From NCBI GenBank assembly GCA_963668115.1, contig OY764147.1, positions 1-64,000 on the forward strand: 64,000 bases of DNA, read 5' to 3'. Made by a program: the position numbers and the translations under genes. This document shows, one piece after another, positions 18,597 to 27,003 of the stretch; position 1 is the first letter of the stretch; each line of letters begins with the position of its first letter. The stretch comes from Plut-88900 sp963668115. GTDB lineage: Bacteria > Chloroflexota > Dehalococcoidia > Plut-88900. The notes below the pieces were generated by a model, which was not told the DNA's origin, did no database searches, and saw only the letters and a program-made list of their open reading frames with translations.

Positions 18597-18848
18597 CTAT
18601 TCCTCATCGTCGTGCCACGGGCGATGAAGGAACAGCGCCCGCACGGTCTCATGGCCGGTAGGCTTATCTCCCTTCAAGACTTGCTCATGGCGGCCGTAAT
18701 ACCACGCCGAGTTAACGTTCAGCCTAGCCTCCCCCGCATCGACGAATCTGGTCTCCAGGTCGTCGTGTCCGTCCTCGTAACCCTGCACCATAACGCGCAG
18801 GTCCGGCGGGTAACCCTTCAATAACTGTACAAGTTCACCGACTGTCAT
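18597..18848 (-). CDS. Small conserved-looking protein in the hsd operon
   Basis: 83 acidic residues: MTVGELVQLLKGYPPDLRVM then VQGYEDGHDDLETRF, ending HRPWHDDEE. No domain is recognised. The coding frame is supported by tight spacing on both sides (13 nt after DUF4160, 2 nt before hsdS). The 'L-x-x-L...DPDLRV-x-V-x-GYE-x-G' pattern is familiar from small ORFs in restriction operons, but I cannot name a function. Confidence 0.65.
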   Translation of the reverse strand: MTVGELVQLLKGYPPDLRVMVQGYEDGHDDLETRFVDAGEARLNVNSAWYYGRHEQVLKGDKPTGHETVRALFLHRPWHDDEE

Positions 18849-18861
18849 GGCATTCCTTCGC

Positions 18862-19122
18862 TTACTCCAATGGGTCTATCTTGCCAGGCGATTCCATACG
18901 TTGTGCCCGGTTCCAGGCTTCCCGCAGTTCGTCCTGATGTAGAGAAGCCCATTCAAAGACGAGCCTCCTGGCCCTTGCAGGGAGCGCACCTTGCAATATG
19001 GCCAGACTGTCGATGCCCACAAGAGCCTCATTGTCCACGTAGACCGCGTGAAAGTGGGGCGGTGCATGTTCCCTCGTATAGAGACGTATCACTATTCCAT
19101 AGAAACGGCAGATCTCAGGCAT
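18862..19122 (-). CDS. DUF4160 protein (putative toxin-antitoxin component)
   Basis: 86 residues with the family opening MPEICRFYGIVIRLYTREHA followed by PPHFHAVY, the hallmark His-rich segment, and ALPARARRLVFEWASLHQDELREAWNRA. DUF4160 genes are almost always paired with DUF2442. Here the pair overlaps by 8 nt. The pair is predicted to be a toxin-antitoxin module; which member is toxic is not established. Confidence 0.8.
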   Translation of the reverse strand: MPEICRFYGIVIRLYTREHAPPHFHAVYVDNEALVGIDSLAILQGALPARARRLVFEWASLHQDELREAWNRAQRMESPGKIDPLE

Positions 19123-19399
19123 TGGACACCGGTGCTTCGTCGCCTGCTGTCATCTGGGCAAGTGTCTTCCCCGTGATTTCCATGTACAGAGCGTCCGGGC
19201 AAAGCTCTATGTCGTCATTCCAGGCAATGGACCTGTGAGGCGTGATGTGGACCTTGCCAAAGAACCCCGGTTCATTCCATTTTTCGAAGACGCCTCGTCC
19301 CGCGATGTCCGAAAGGTCAATTTCACCCGTGGTCCCATCCGAATATCTGAGCCAAATTCGATATCGCTCCCTGGCTTCGACCTCAATTGGGCATATCAT
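19115..19399 (-). CDS. DUF2442 protein
   Basis: 94 residues showing the family arrangement YRIWLRYSDGTTGEIDLSDI, then GVFEKWNEPGFFGKVHI and SIAWNDDIELCPDALYMEI. Its start overlaps the hsdM stop by 4 nt (ATGA type) and its end overlaps DUF4160. It is the usual partner of DUF4160 and a candidate antitoxin/regulator. Confidence 0.8.
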   Translation of the reverse strand: MICPIEVEARERYRIWLRYSDGTTGEIDLSDIAGRGVFEKWNEPGFFGKVHITPHRSIAWNDDIELCPDALYMEITGKTLAQMTAGDEAPVSNA

Positions 19400-21000
19400 C
19401 TCGTTTCCTCCTTATTCACCCCAAACCCGAGCCTCTTCAGATTCCCCTCGATCTCCCCATCCAGCCGTTCCGCCTCCGACTGCTGGTTCCGCCACTGGGC
19501 AGCCAGCCGGGTCATCTTCTCCTCGAAGGGCTCTCCGTCGTCCTCCTGCGGCGCCGCCCCGACGTAGCGGCCGGGAGTCAGGACATGCCCGTGCTTCCTG
19601 ATCTCCTCCAGCGTCGCACTCTTGCAGAACCCGGGAACGTCCGCGTACTCTCCGCCGTCCCCCTTGCCCAGCCATGCGTGGTAGGCATCGGCAACACGTG
19701 AGATGTCTTCAGCGGACAGGTCCCGACGTGTGCGGTCCAGCATGTGTCCCATCTGCCGTGCATCGACGAAAAGGGCCTCGCCCTGTCGTGCCCCATTATT
19801 CCGGCCTCGGGAGAGGAACCACAAGCAGGCCGGTATCTGCGTCGACCTGAATAGCTGCCCCGGCAACGCCACAATACAGTCCACCAACCCCGCTTCGATG
19901 ATGCTCTTCCGAATCTCCCCTTCCCCCGACTGGTTCGACGACATCGACCCATTAGCCAGCACGAAGCCCGCCGTGCCCCTCGGCGCCAGGTGATAGAGGA
20001 AGTGCTGCACCCAGGCGAAGTTGGCATTGCCCGCCGGCGGGACGCCGTGCTCCCACCGCTTGTCGTCCCTCAGCCGCTCACCGCCCCAGTCGGAGACGTT
20101 GAAGGGCGGATTGGCGAGGATGTAGTCGGCCCGAAGGTCGGGGTGGCGGTCGTTATGAAAGCTGTCCCCGTGCTCAATCTTCCCCTCGATCCCCCTGATC
20201 GCCAGGTTCATCCGGGCCATGCGCCAAGTCGTGTAGTTGGACTCCTGCCCGAAAATGGAGACGTCACGTCTTGCCCTGCCGCCGTTCCCGTTGCCGCTCT
20301 CGTGCGCCTGGATGAAGTCATACGACTGCACGAACATCCCCGACGAGCCGCAGCACGGGTCATAGACCCGGCCCTTGTACGGCTCCAGCATCTCCACGAG
20401 CAACCGCACCACCGACCGGGGCGTGTAGAACTCGCCCCCCTTCCGACCCTCGGCCAATGCGAATTGCTCCAGGAAGTACTCGTAGACATTGCCCAGAACG
20501 TCCGTGGCCCGCGCCTCGGCACCCCCCACCTTGATGTTGCTGACCAAATCCAAGACCTGTCCGAGGCGGGCTTTGTCCAGCGCGGGTCGGGCGTAGTCCT
20601 TGGGCAGCACGCCGCTGAGCGCCCGGTTGTCCCGCTCGATTGCCGTCATGGCGTCATCCACCAACCGGCCAATCGTGGGCTGCCGAGTCTGGCTCTTCAG
20701 GTACTCCCACCGTGCCTCGGGCGGCACCCAGAAGATGCTCTGGGCTCGGTACTCATCCGGGTCCTCGGGATCGGCGCCCTCGTCCCGCTCCAACTCAAGC
20801 TTGTCGTACGCCTCCTCGAATGCGTCGGAAATGTACTTCAGAAAGATGAGACCCAGGACTACGTGCTTGTACTCCGCGGCATCCATGCTCCCGCGAAGGG
20901 CGTCGGCCATGCGCCAGTATTCGGCCTCGTGGCCCGTGTTGATGGCATCGTCTTTTGACTTCGCTGTCTGGGTAGTGGCCACTGTCCTTACCTCACTCAT
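19396..21000 (-). CDS. hsdM: Type I restriction-modification DNA methyltransferase (N6-adenine)
   Basis: 534 residues from the ATG at 21000. The SAM-binding motif is YDPCCGSSGMFV and the catalytic motif is NPPF in ILANPPFNVSDW. The N-terminal helical HsdM_N domain (EYWRMADALRGSMDAAEYKH) is present. It protects host DNA and forms the M2S core. The ATG at 21000 overlaps the stop of an upstream remnant reading frame as ATGA, which supports it over the TTG at 21018, although AGGAAG stands 7 nt before that TTG. It is the first intact gene of the ten-gene operon. Confidence 0.93.
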   Translation of the reverse strand: MSEVRTVATTQTAKSKDDAINTGHEAEYWRMADALRGSMDAAEYKHVVLGLIFLKYISDAFEEAYDKLELERDEGADPEDPDEYRAQSIFWVPPEARWEYLKSQTRQPTIGRLVDDAMTAIERDNRALSGVLPKDYARPALDKARLGQVLDLVSNIKVGGAEARATDVLGNVYEYFLEQFALAEGRKGGEFYTPRSVVRLLVEMLEPYKGRVYDPCCGSSGMFVQSYDFIQAHESGNGNGGRARRDVSIFGQESNYTTWRMARMNLAIRGIEGKIEHGDSFHNDRHPDLRADYILANPPFNVSDWGGERLRDDKRWEHGVPPAGNANFAWVQHFLYHLAPRGTAGFVLANGSMSSNQSGEGEIRKSIIEAGLVDCIVALPGQLFRSTQIPACLWFLSRGRNNGARQGEALFVDARQMGHMLDRTRRDLSAEDISRVADAYHAWLGKGDGGEYADVPGFCKSATLEEIRKHGHVLTPGRYVGAAPQEDDGEPFEEKMTRLAAQWRNQQSEAERLDGEIEGNLKRLGFGVNKEETR

Positions 21001-21198
21001 TTTCCTTTGGCTCGCCAATCAGCAACTTCCTGCCTGGCATTCTTGCCGCCGGGTCCATAGCCATGCGTATTCCACAGAGATCACCGCTGAGTCGGCGGTC
21101 TTGTCGTGGCCCGGCAGGAAGAATGAGCCAATGGCCGTATCGCTGCCGCACCCGCACCAGCATTCGCCCGTCGGCAGCAGGCGATCGGTTGAAGCCAT
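20997..21198 (-). pseudogene. Remnant of a small Cys-rich gene preceding hsdM
   Basis: The ATG at 21198 with GGGAGGGG upstream starts a frame reading MASTDRLLPTGECWCGCGSD followed by SFFLPGHDKTADSAVISVEYA. It then turns into poor sequence and stops at 21019. A different frame picks up at about 21055 with HGYGPGGKNARQEVADWRAK and ends in a TGA overlapping the hsdM ATG. The two halves look like one small protein that lost an internal segment with a frame change. That reading is inference; the 59-residue product could still be made. Confidence 0.4.
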
Positions 21199-21589
21199 TC
21201 TCACCCCCTCCCAAAAGGCTATTCTGAATAGCCTTGGATACCGCCCAAGAATACGATTCAAGGCTAACTCAGTCAATTCTGTGGGATCTGTACGCCGTAG
21301 TCCTGCAGTTACCCTCTCGGCTACCGCGCAAACATTCCTTCACTGGCTTGCGGATGGCAAACCAAACTCATCCGCTTCACTCTTATTCAAAGGTGAAGGC
21401 CTAATAAGGCATCCTGTTGCAGAATCGTAGGGAGTGGTTTCCTTAGCACTATCAATTTGGTAGCAATTGTGGGAGCCACCTCCCAAACCTCCTATTCTGG
21501 CCACAAATCCCAATCCCTCGATCCCACCTCACCCCCATTTTTCAAGTCCTGACCCCACCTTGTGCAACAGAGTTTCAACCCATCTTTAT
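21199..21589. other. Intergenic gap upstream of the hsd operon
   Basis: No supported gene. It should hold the promoter for the leftward hsd operon, but no good -35/-10 pair was identified with confidence. A direct-repeat-like AAAAGGCTATTCTGAATAGCC palindrome lies near 21214-21234 (GGCTATTC/GAATAGCC arms) and could be a regulator site. Confidence 0.35.
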
Positions 21590-22831
21590 CTGCAGGGGAG
21601 CGCCGTGTCCAAGTTCGTGGACAGGTACCGGCACGGTGTGGAGTGGGACTACGACCATCCTCTGGAGCGCCGAGCCTTGGAGCGGGGCTGTGGCATCATC
21701 GTCTGGCAGGAGCAGGTGGTGCAGTTGATATCCGACGTGGCGGGGATGAAGACCTAGGAGGCCGACGAGATACGCCGCGCCTTCGCCCGACCCAACAGCG
21801 AACACCTGGTAGCCATGCACCGGGGTCGGTTCCTTGACGGGGCCCTCGCCAACGGAGTTCCCCAGGACATTGCCGATAGAATCTTCGACAAGATCAACGG
21901 CCACTACATGTTCCCCGAGTCCCATTCCCACGCCTTTGCGGTCACCGCCTACCAGGCAGCTTGGCTCAAGCGCTATCACCCATTGGAGTTCTTCGTCGCC
22001 CTGATGAACAGCCAGCCCATGGGGTTCTATCCGATGGAGACCATCAAGGAGGACGCCCGGCGCTTCGGTGTCCCCTTCCTCAACCCTTGTGTGAACCGCA
22101 GCATGGTGAAGTGCACCCCCGAAAAGGACGCTTTGTTACTGGGCCTAGGCATCGTAAGGGATGTGGGGGAGGAGTCAGCCTGGGCTATAGTTGAAGATAG
22201 GGAGCGGCACGGGCCCTACTCGGGGGCCGGGGACCTGGTGAGGAGGACGGGGCTAAAGCCCCAGGCCGTCCAATCCCTCGTAATGGCCGGTGCCTTCGAT
22301 GGTGTGATCACCAACCGCAGGGAGGCCCTATGGGATGCGGGCCTCCCCGTCCGCCCTCCTAGAAATGGCCAAAGGGCCCTTCCTATGTCCACAGGAGACG
22401 GCATCCCCGACCTTCCCGACTTTACCGACAAAGAAAAGATGGCTGGTGAGTACACCGTCATGGGCATCTACCCCAGGGGTCACGTCATGGAGTTCGTTAG
22501 GCCCAACCTCCCTTCAAATGTCCTATGTGCCGCCGACATCGACTCTCTTCCGGAGGGCGAAAAGGTACTTGTTGCTGGCTGGCCCGTGGCCCGGCAGCAC
22601 CCCAGAGGCATGGAGGGGACCGTGTTCGTGACCATCGAGGACGAGACCGGGGACGTTCAGCTCATCGTCCGGCCCCGGGTCTTCATCCGTTACAAGGGGG
22701 AATTGGGGAACCACGTGCTGCTGGCCAGGGGTGTTGTCTTGCGTCACGACGGGACCACAAACATCACCCTGTCTAGCGTAAAAACTCTGGATGTCGGAAC
22801 GCGGATGCCCACCGCCCACGACTGGCATTGA
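21590..22831 (+). pseudogene. dnaE2: Error-prone DNA polymerase DnaE2 (ImuC), C-terminal remnant
   Basis: Homology begins abruptly at QGSAVSKFVDRYRHGVEWDY. It runs through GIIVWQEQVVQLISDVAGMK, then meets an in-frame TAG (21755-21757) and continues in the same frame with EADEIRRAFARPNSEHLV, FPESHSHAFAVTAYQAAWLK and NSQPMGFYP. It ends normally with the OB-fold part (VFVTIEDETGDVQLIVRP) and TRMPTAHDWH. The PHP and most of the polymerase core are missing, so the gene is dead. It lies next to a broken SRAP gene. Confidence 0.88.
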
Positions 22832-22876
22832 GGTGACGATCCACCGGTGGGATAATCGGGCGGGAGGGCAAGATAA

Positions 22877-23530
22877 GTGTGCGGACAATATACACTGATA
22901 GCCGATATCGGAGACTTTGCTCAACGGTTCGAGTTCGACGGCGCCGACTTCAGCTATGACCCACACTACAACATAGCGCCCACAGAAAGCGTGCTCACGG
23001 TCAGGAAAGGGGAGGGTCGGGAGGGGGTGTTCATGAAGTGGAGCCTGATACCCTTCTGGGCCAAGGACCCAATGGTCGAGGCACGGATGATCAACGCCCA
23101 CGCCCAAACCCCCGCCTTTCGTAACACCCTAAAGAAATGACGCTACCTCGTCCTCGCCGATGGCTACTTCGAATGGCAGAAGACACCCGTGAGCAAGAGT
23201 CCATTTCGCATAGTCGTGCGGTCATGAGAGCCCTTTGTAATGGCCGGGCTATGGGGGCCTTGGAAAGACTCCCAGGTTAGCGTGGTTCCCTCGTACACCA
23301 TCATCACCACTTCAGTCAACGAATATCTCACACCCATTCACAATCGGATGCCGGTTATCCTGCCCAGAGAATCGGAGGAGTTGTGGCTGGACTCGGGAAT
23401 CGAGGACGCAGCCTACCTAGCCCACATGCTCGCCCCCACCCCCAACGATGTCTTGGAAGCCTATGAAGTGTCCACGCTGGTCAATTACGCAAGGAATAAG
23501 AGCCCAGAGGTTATTGCCCGGACGAGTTGA
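22877..23530 (+). pseudogene. SRAP (HMCES/YedK-like) abasic-site protein, interrupted
   Basis: Starts GTG-Cys (MCGQYTLIADIGDFAQRF), keeping the catalytic Cys2, with NIAPTESVLTVRKG and MINAHAQTPAFRN. Two in-frame TGA codons interrupt it: 23138-23140, between AFRNTLKK and RYLVLADGYFEW, and 23225-23227, between RIVVRS and EPFVMAGLWG. The frame is otherwise continuous to EVIARTS at 23530. Intact SRAP proteins crosslink abasic sites in single-stranded DNA. Both stops look like single substitutions, so this is decay and not an indel error. Confidence 0.88.
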
Positions 23531-23763
23531 GACGGAAGTCTCGCGCTACGCTAAATCCGGATCAGGCCCGGCTTATTTCAGTGTGTGTCATAGATGCAGG
23601 CCCAGGAGCCTAATGTCCTCGGTGGTTCTGGGGTGTTACCTATAGATGGTCATTGAGACTCTTCCGCGTTACTGACGCTTAACTATGCTTGGGTGTCGGG
23701 CACCTCGGATTTGCCGAAGAGATTTGGCAAAAGCGACCATCAAGAGGACTGAGAGGTGTTGTC

Positions 23764-24687
23764 CTAAGCGGAGGAGGCATCACCGTATTTCTCTTCGAAT
23801 ATCTTTCCCACGTCCTGGATTACTTTGTCTGGATCTTCCCCTTGTGAAACCCGGCGTGTCACATCAGCCATTGCAATCCTAAACCAGGAGTCGATTTCCA
23901 TCTCGGCCTGCCAGTCTTTGATTAGGATATCGTAACGAGCACTAATGGCCCGCCATTTCGATTTGGGCGCCTTGCAGGCTTTGCAGCTCATAAGAAAAGC
24001 TTCAATGGGGCGAGGGTATGTCCCTTGCAGCACGAGACTGGCGGAGAATGAGGCAGCCGGGTTGTAGACCGGAGCTAGGCTCAGGTATAGGCCGTCGGGG
24101 TCACCAGGAAAAGTGAGCCCATAGAATTGAGCTCCCCATGGGGAAGCATGGACCGTCGTACTAAGGATGGGGTAGTCCCGTTCACCCACAGGTTCAATCC
24201 CCTTTTCCTTCAACATCTTCCAGACATTGGGCATACGGAATTTTTGGATGCCTCGTCGATACACCTCGTCAGACCAATCGGGTGCCCGGCTCAATCGCTC
24301 CTTCCACTCTGACGCTTCGTCCGGATAGCAGGCGAAGTACATCATCAGGTCCGTGTCCTCTAGCAGACTGCGAAGGAGGACCATGCAATCCCCATACCGG
24401 CCGGCAGCGCGAAGCAGTTCCGCGGCCTCATGATGGGAAAACCAGCGCGAGCCGAGGATCAAAAGAGTGTTGAAAAGATCGGGGGCAATGCTCCTATTTT
24501 TGAGGGCAAATGCCGCTTGAATGACGCTAACAAATAGTGAATGCCATTGGAATTTCTGCGCAAGACTCTCGATAACCCATGGTGAAGTAATGTGTTGAGC
24601 CGTGACCTGCTCGGTGGCTTGCGCGACGAGTGTTAGCGTTTCTTCTGAGCGTTTCTTCTCCCGCTTTGGACTAGACTTCTTGGCCAA
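23764..24687 (-). CDS. Hypothetical protein downstream of sspA (DUF5677-like helical protein)
   Basis: 307 residues with a very basic, Ser/Lys-rich start, then mostly helices, including LRAAGRYGDCMVLLRSLLED followed by TDLMMYFACYPDEASEWKER. The 'R-S-L-x-E-x-x-x-L...Y...D-x-x-x-x-W' pattern recalls DUF5677-type proteins, but I do not recognise it firmly. The TTG start at 24687 follows GGAGG by 8 nt. It lies 61 nt after the sspA-like gene on the same strand and is probably co-transcribed with it, so a role in the phosphorothioation system is possible. Confidence 0.6.
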   Translation of the reverse strand: MAKKSSPKREKKRSEETLTLVAQATEQVTAQHITSPWVIESLAQKFQWHSLFVSVIQAAFALKNRSIAPDLFNTLLILGSRWFSHHEAAELLRAAGRYGDCMVLLRSLLEDTDLMMYFACYPDEASEWKERLSRAPDWSDEVYRRGIQKFRMPNVWKMLKEKGIEPVGERDYPILSTTVHASPWGAQFYGLTFPGDPDGLYLSLAPVYNPAASFSASLVLQGTYPRPIEAFLMSCKACKAPKSKWRAISARYDILIKDWQAEMEIDSWFRIAMADVTRRVSQGEDPDKVIQDVGKIFEEKYGDASSA

Positions 24688-24748
24688 GGGTCATTCCTCC
24701 CCAATCCCAGCCGAAAGTCTAGCACGGAGGTCTCCCCGGGTGAATTTA

Positions 24749-25918
24749 TCAAGTCCGAAGGCAGCCACCGAGAGAATCTACGGCACCGTTAACGAGGTAC
24801 GCGGCTTTGCGGACTTCTTCGTCAGTTGTGAATCGGCCGAAACTGAACCGGATGGAGGCCTCGGCCTCAGACGCGCTGAGCCCCATAGCCTGAAGCACGT
24901 GGGATGATTCTGTTATTCCCGAGGTGCACGCCGCACCAGTTGACGCGGCTAGATGAGGTTGAAGTGAACCAAGGATATCCTGGGCGACCATTCCCGAAAA
25001 CCTAAGGTTGGCGTTACCGGGATGCCGGAGGTCGCCCACGGGGCCGTTCAATTCCGGGGAAGGTATTATCTCGCTCAACAGGTGAACGAAGGAGTCGCGT
25101 TGTGCAGCCACACGTTCCCTCTCTATCGCTGCCTCCGGTGATCCCATTATTTCTGCCGCCGTAGCCATACCCACGCACAAGGGGGTAGGCATTGTGCCTG
25201 ATCTGAGTCCGTCCTGCTGTCCGCCGCCGTAAATTAGTGGCTCCACCCACCGCTGAACCTCCCGGCGAATAAATAGCGCTCCTACTCCTTTTGGTCCGTA
25301 AATCTTGTGCCCAGAGAGGCTCAACAGATCGACTTGAGAGGCAAACTGACCCATAACCATTGCGGAAGGAGCCTGCGCGGCATCGCAATGGAAGATAATT
25401 CCCAAAGGAGAGGTCATGTTGGAAATTGACTCTATGTTTTGAATGGTTCCAACTTCGTTGTTCACCGCCATAACCGATACAACAAGGACCTCTTCATCAA
25501 GCACATCTTCAAGGTAGTCAAGGTCCACAAGGCCCTCCCTGCTCACGGGAATAGTGTCCACCTCGAATCCCTCTCGTTCTGCGAGGGCTCTCGCGGCAGC
25601 GAGGACACACTTGTGCTCGATTGCACTAACCAAGATGCGGCGTCGACCTTCCGGTGCTCGACGCGCCAAGCCGAACAGGGCTAGGTTGTTGGATTCCGTG
25701 GCACCTGACGTAAAAATGATCTCGTCGGGATCGGCGCCTATGAGCGCCCCGACGGAGGTAGCTGCCTGTTGTACCGAGCTTGCTGCTCGCCAACCGATTA
25801 CGTGATCGTTGGAGTGGGGATTTCCGAAGGCCTCACTCCAAAAGGGCGCCATACTTTCAACAACGCGCGCGTCGGCAGGTGTTGTGGCCTGATAGTCAGC
25901 GTAGATGGTGTTAGGCAA
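24749..25918 (-). CDS. sspA: Cysteine desulfurase of the phosphorothioation system (SspA/DndA-like)
   Basis: 389 residues, PLP-dependent. It mobilises sulfur from cysteine as a persulfide for DNA backbone sulfuration. It has the IscS/NifS fold: MPNTIYADYQATTPADARVV at the start, FTSGATESNNLAL, the PLP lysine in LSLSGHKIYGPKGVGALF, and the active-site cysteine in STGAACTSGITESSHV. It is divergent from sspBCD. A housekeeping IscS cannot be excluded on sequence alone, but no isc/suf genes are nearby and the context is strong. TTG start; no strong ribosome site. Confidence 0.82.
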   Translation of the reverse strand: MPNTIYADYQATTPADARVVESMAPFWSEAFGNPHSNDHVIGWRAASSVQQAATSVGALIGADPDEIIFTSGATESNNLALFGLARRAPEGRRRILVSAIEHKCVLAAARALAEREGFEVDTIPVSREGLVDLDYLEDVLDEEVLVVSVMAVNNEVGTIQNIESISNMTSPLGIIFHCDAAQAPSAMVMGQFASQVDLLSLSGHKIYGPKGVGALFIRREVQRWVEPLIYGGGQQDGLRSGTMPTPLCVGMATAAEIMGSPEAAIERERVAAQRDSFVHLLSEIIPSPELNGPVGDLRHPGNANLRFSGMVAQDILGSLQPHLAASTGAACTSGITESSHVLQAMGLSASEAEASIRFSFGRFTTDEEVRKAAYLVNGAVDSLGGCLRT

Positions 25919-25954
25919 AATGGTAAGTTCCGGAGCGCTTTTACATTACTTAAG

Positions 25955-26010
25955 AGTGCTCAACTCAGTGCTTTGCTACCCTATACGATACATGAGTCAT
26001 ATGGTATATT
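25955..26010. promoter_or_regulatory. Divergent sspA/sspBCD control region
   Basis: The 125-nt gap between the divergent genes contains a direct repeat AGTGCT at 25955-25960 and 25967-25972 (12-nt period), and an AT-rich GTATATT at 26004-26010 that could be a -10 for sspB. No convincing -35 was found. No regulator gene lies beside it. Confidence 0.3.
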
Positions 26011-26043
26011 CCAACTGGACGACCGGTCCAGGAGCCGGGCAAA

Positions 26044-26991
26044 TTGCGTGGACCCCTCGGTAAAGAAAACTACAGTCCACAGCTGTCGGGGCACGAGACC
26101 TTTCCCCTTCGGTATGGTTGGCTCAAGAAAGCGTTCGACGAGGTCAGGCGGCGGGAAGGTGATGAGGACAACAGGGACGTTTTCACGGGCGAAGACGCCA
26201 TAGCCCGATTCGGTGTGGGAAAGAACATGGTCGCCTCCATCCGGCATTGGGCAACGACTGCCGGGATTGTCAAAGACAGCAATCGCGGTAGTCACATCCA
26301 ATGCACTGAGTTAGGTGCGCTCATGTTCGCAAATGATGGCTTAGATCCATACATGGAGAAGCCAGCCACATCATGGCAAATTCATTGGCGCCTTGCCGGG
26401 AGTGGCATTAAGACCACATGGTTTTGGGCTTTCAACCACTTTCCAGCCCTCTCATTCGAAAGAGAAATGTTGGTGCAGGGTCTCGTTAACCTCTGCCAAG
26501 CTCAGGGCTGGGACAGGGCATCGGCTGCCACCGTTAAAAGAGATGTCGCTTGCTTTGTACGCACTTACGTGCCACAACCGATCACCCGGCAGTCAAGCCA
26601 TGAGGATGTGCTCGAGTCACCCCTTGCCGAGCTTGCCTTAATCAAGCCAACAGGGAGACGGGACGGCTACAGGTTCGCTAGAGGGCCAAAACCCTCATTG
26701 GGAGCAGGGGTGTTTTCCTATGCGATAACAGACTTCTGGCGCAGTCATTCAAACTCTGCCAACACCATGTCATTTGAAACACTAGCCCACGAGCCCGGGT
26801 CGCCCGGTCGCGTCTTCCTTTTGGATGAGAACAGTCTAGTGGACCTGTTGGGGCAGGTCGAACGGGTGACAGACGGAGCATACGCGTGGTCTGAGACCGC
26901 CGGTCTAAAGCAGCTCATTAGAGACAGAGAAGTGGACGATGACGAGGCAATGACCTTCGTCTCGAGAGATTATGAACGCGCCAAAAGGTAG
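26044..26991 (+). CDS. sspB: SspB-like DUF4007 protein (PT modification nickase)
   Basis: 315 residues of DUF4007. The N-terminal hallmark is SPQLSGHETFPLRYGWLKKA, then FGVGKNMVASIRHWATTAGI (winged-helix-like) and CTELGALMFANDGLDPYME. In known SspABCD systems SspB nicks DNA and works with SspCD to place sulfur on one strand. The TTG start follows AGGAG by about 9 nt. No ATG or GTG is better placed before the conserved SGHETF. The sspC ATG is 12 nt downstream. Confidence 0.85.
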   Translation: MRGPLGKENYSPQLSGHETFPLRYGWLKKAFDEVRRREGDEDNRDVFTGEDAIARFGVGKNMVASIRHWATTAGIVKDSNRGSHIQCTELGALMFANDGLDPYMEKPATSWQIHWRLAGSGIKTTWFWAFNHFPALSFEREMLVQGLVNLCQAQGWDRASAATVKRDVACFVRTYVPQPITRQSSHEDVLESPLAELALIKPTGRRDGYRFARGPKPSLGAGVFSYAITDFWRSHSNSANTMSFETLAHEPGSPGRVFLLDENSLVDLLGQVERVTDGAYAWSETAGLKQLIRDREVDDDEAMTFVSRDYERAKR

Positions 26992-27003
26992 GATGCGCCG
27001 AAC

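Noticed and set aside
19990..20958. 322-codon open frame opposite hsdM
   Set aside because: Antisense shadow of a GC-rich conserved gene; no ribosome site and no domain. The same applies to long antisense frames at 4540-5532, 5806-6519, 968-1648, 13059-13874, 42878-43792 and 57183-58016.
21755..23227. Stop-codon recoding (TAG in dnaE2, TGA in SRAP)
   Set aside because: Neighbouring intact genes use TGA and TAG as normal stops, dnaE2 also lacks its N-terminus, and two different stops are involved. Decay is the simpler reading.
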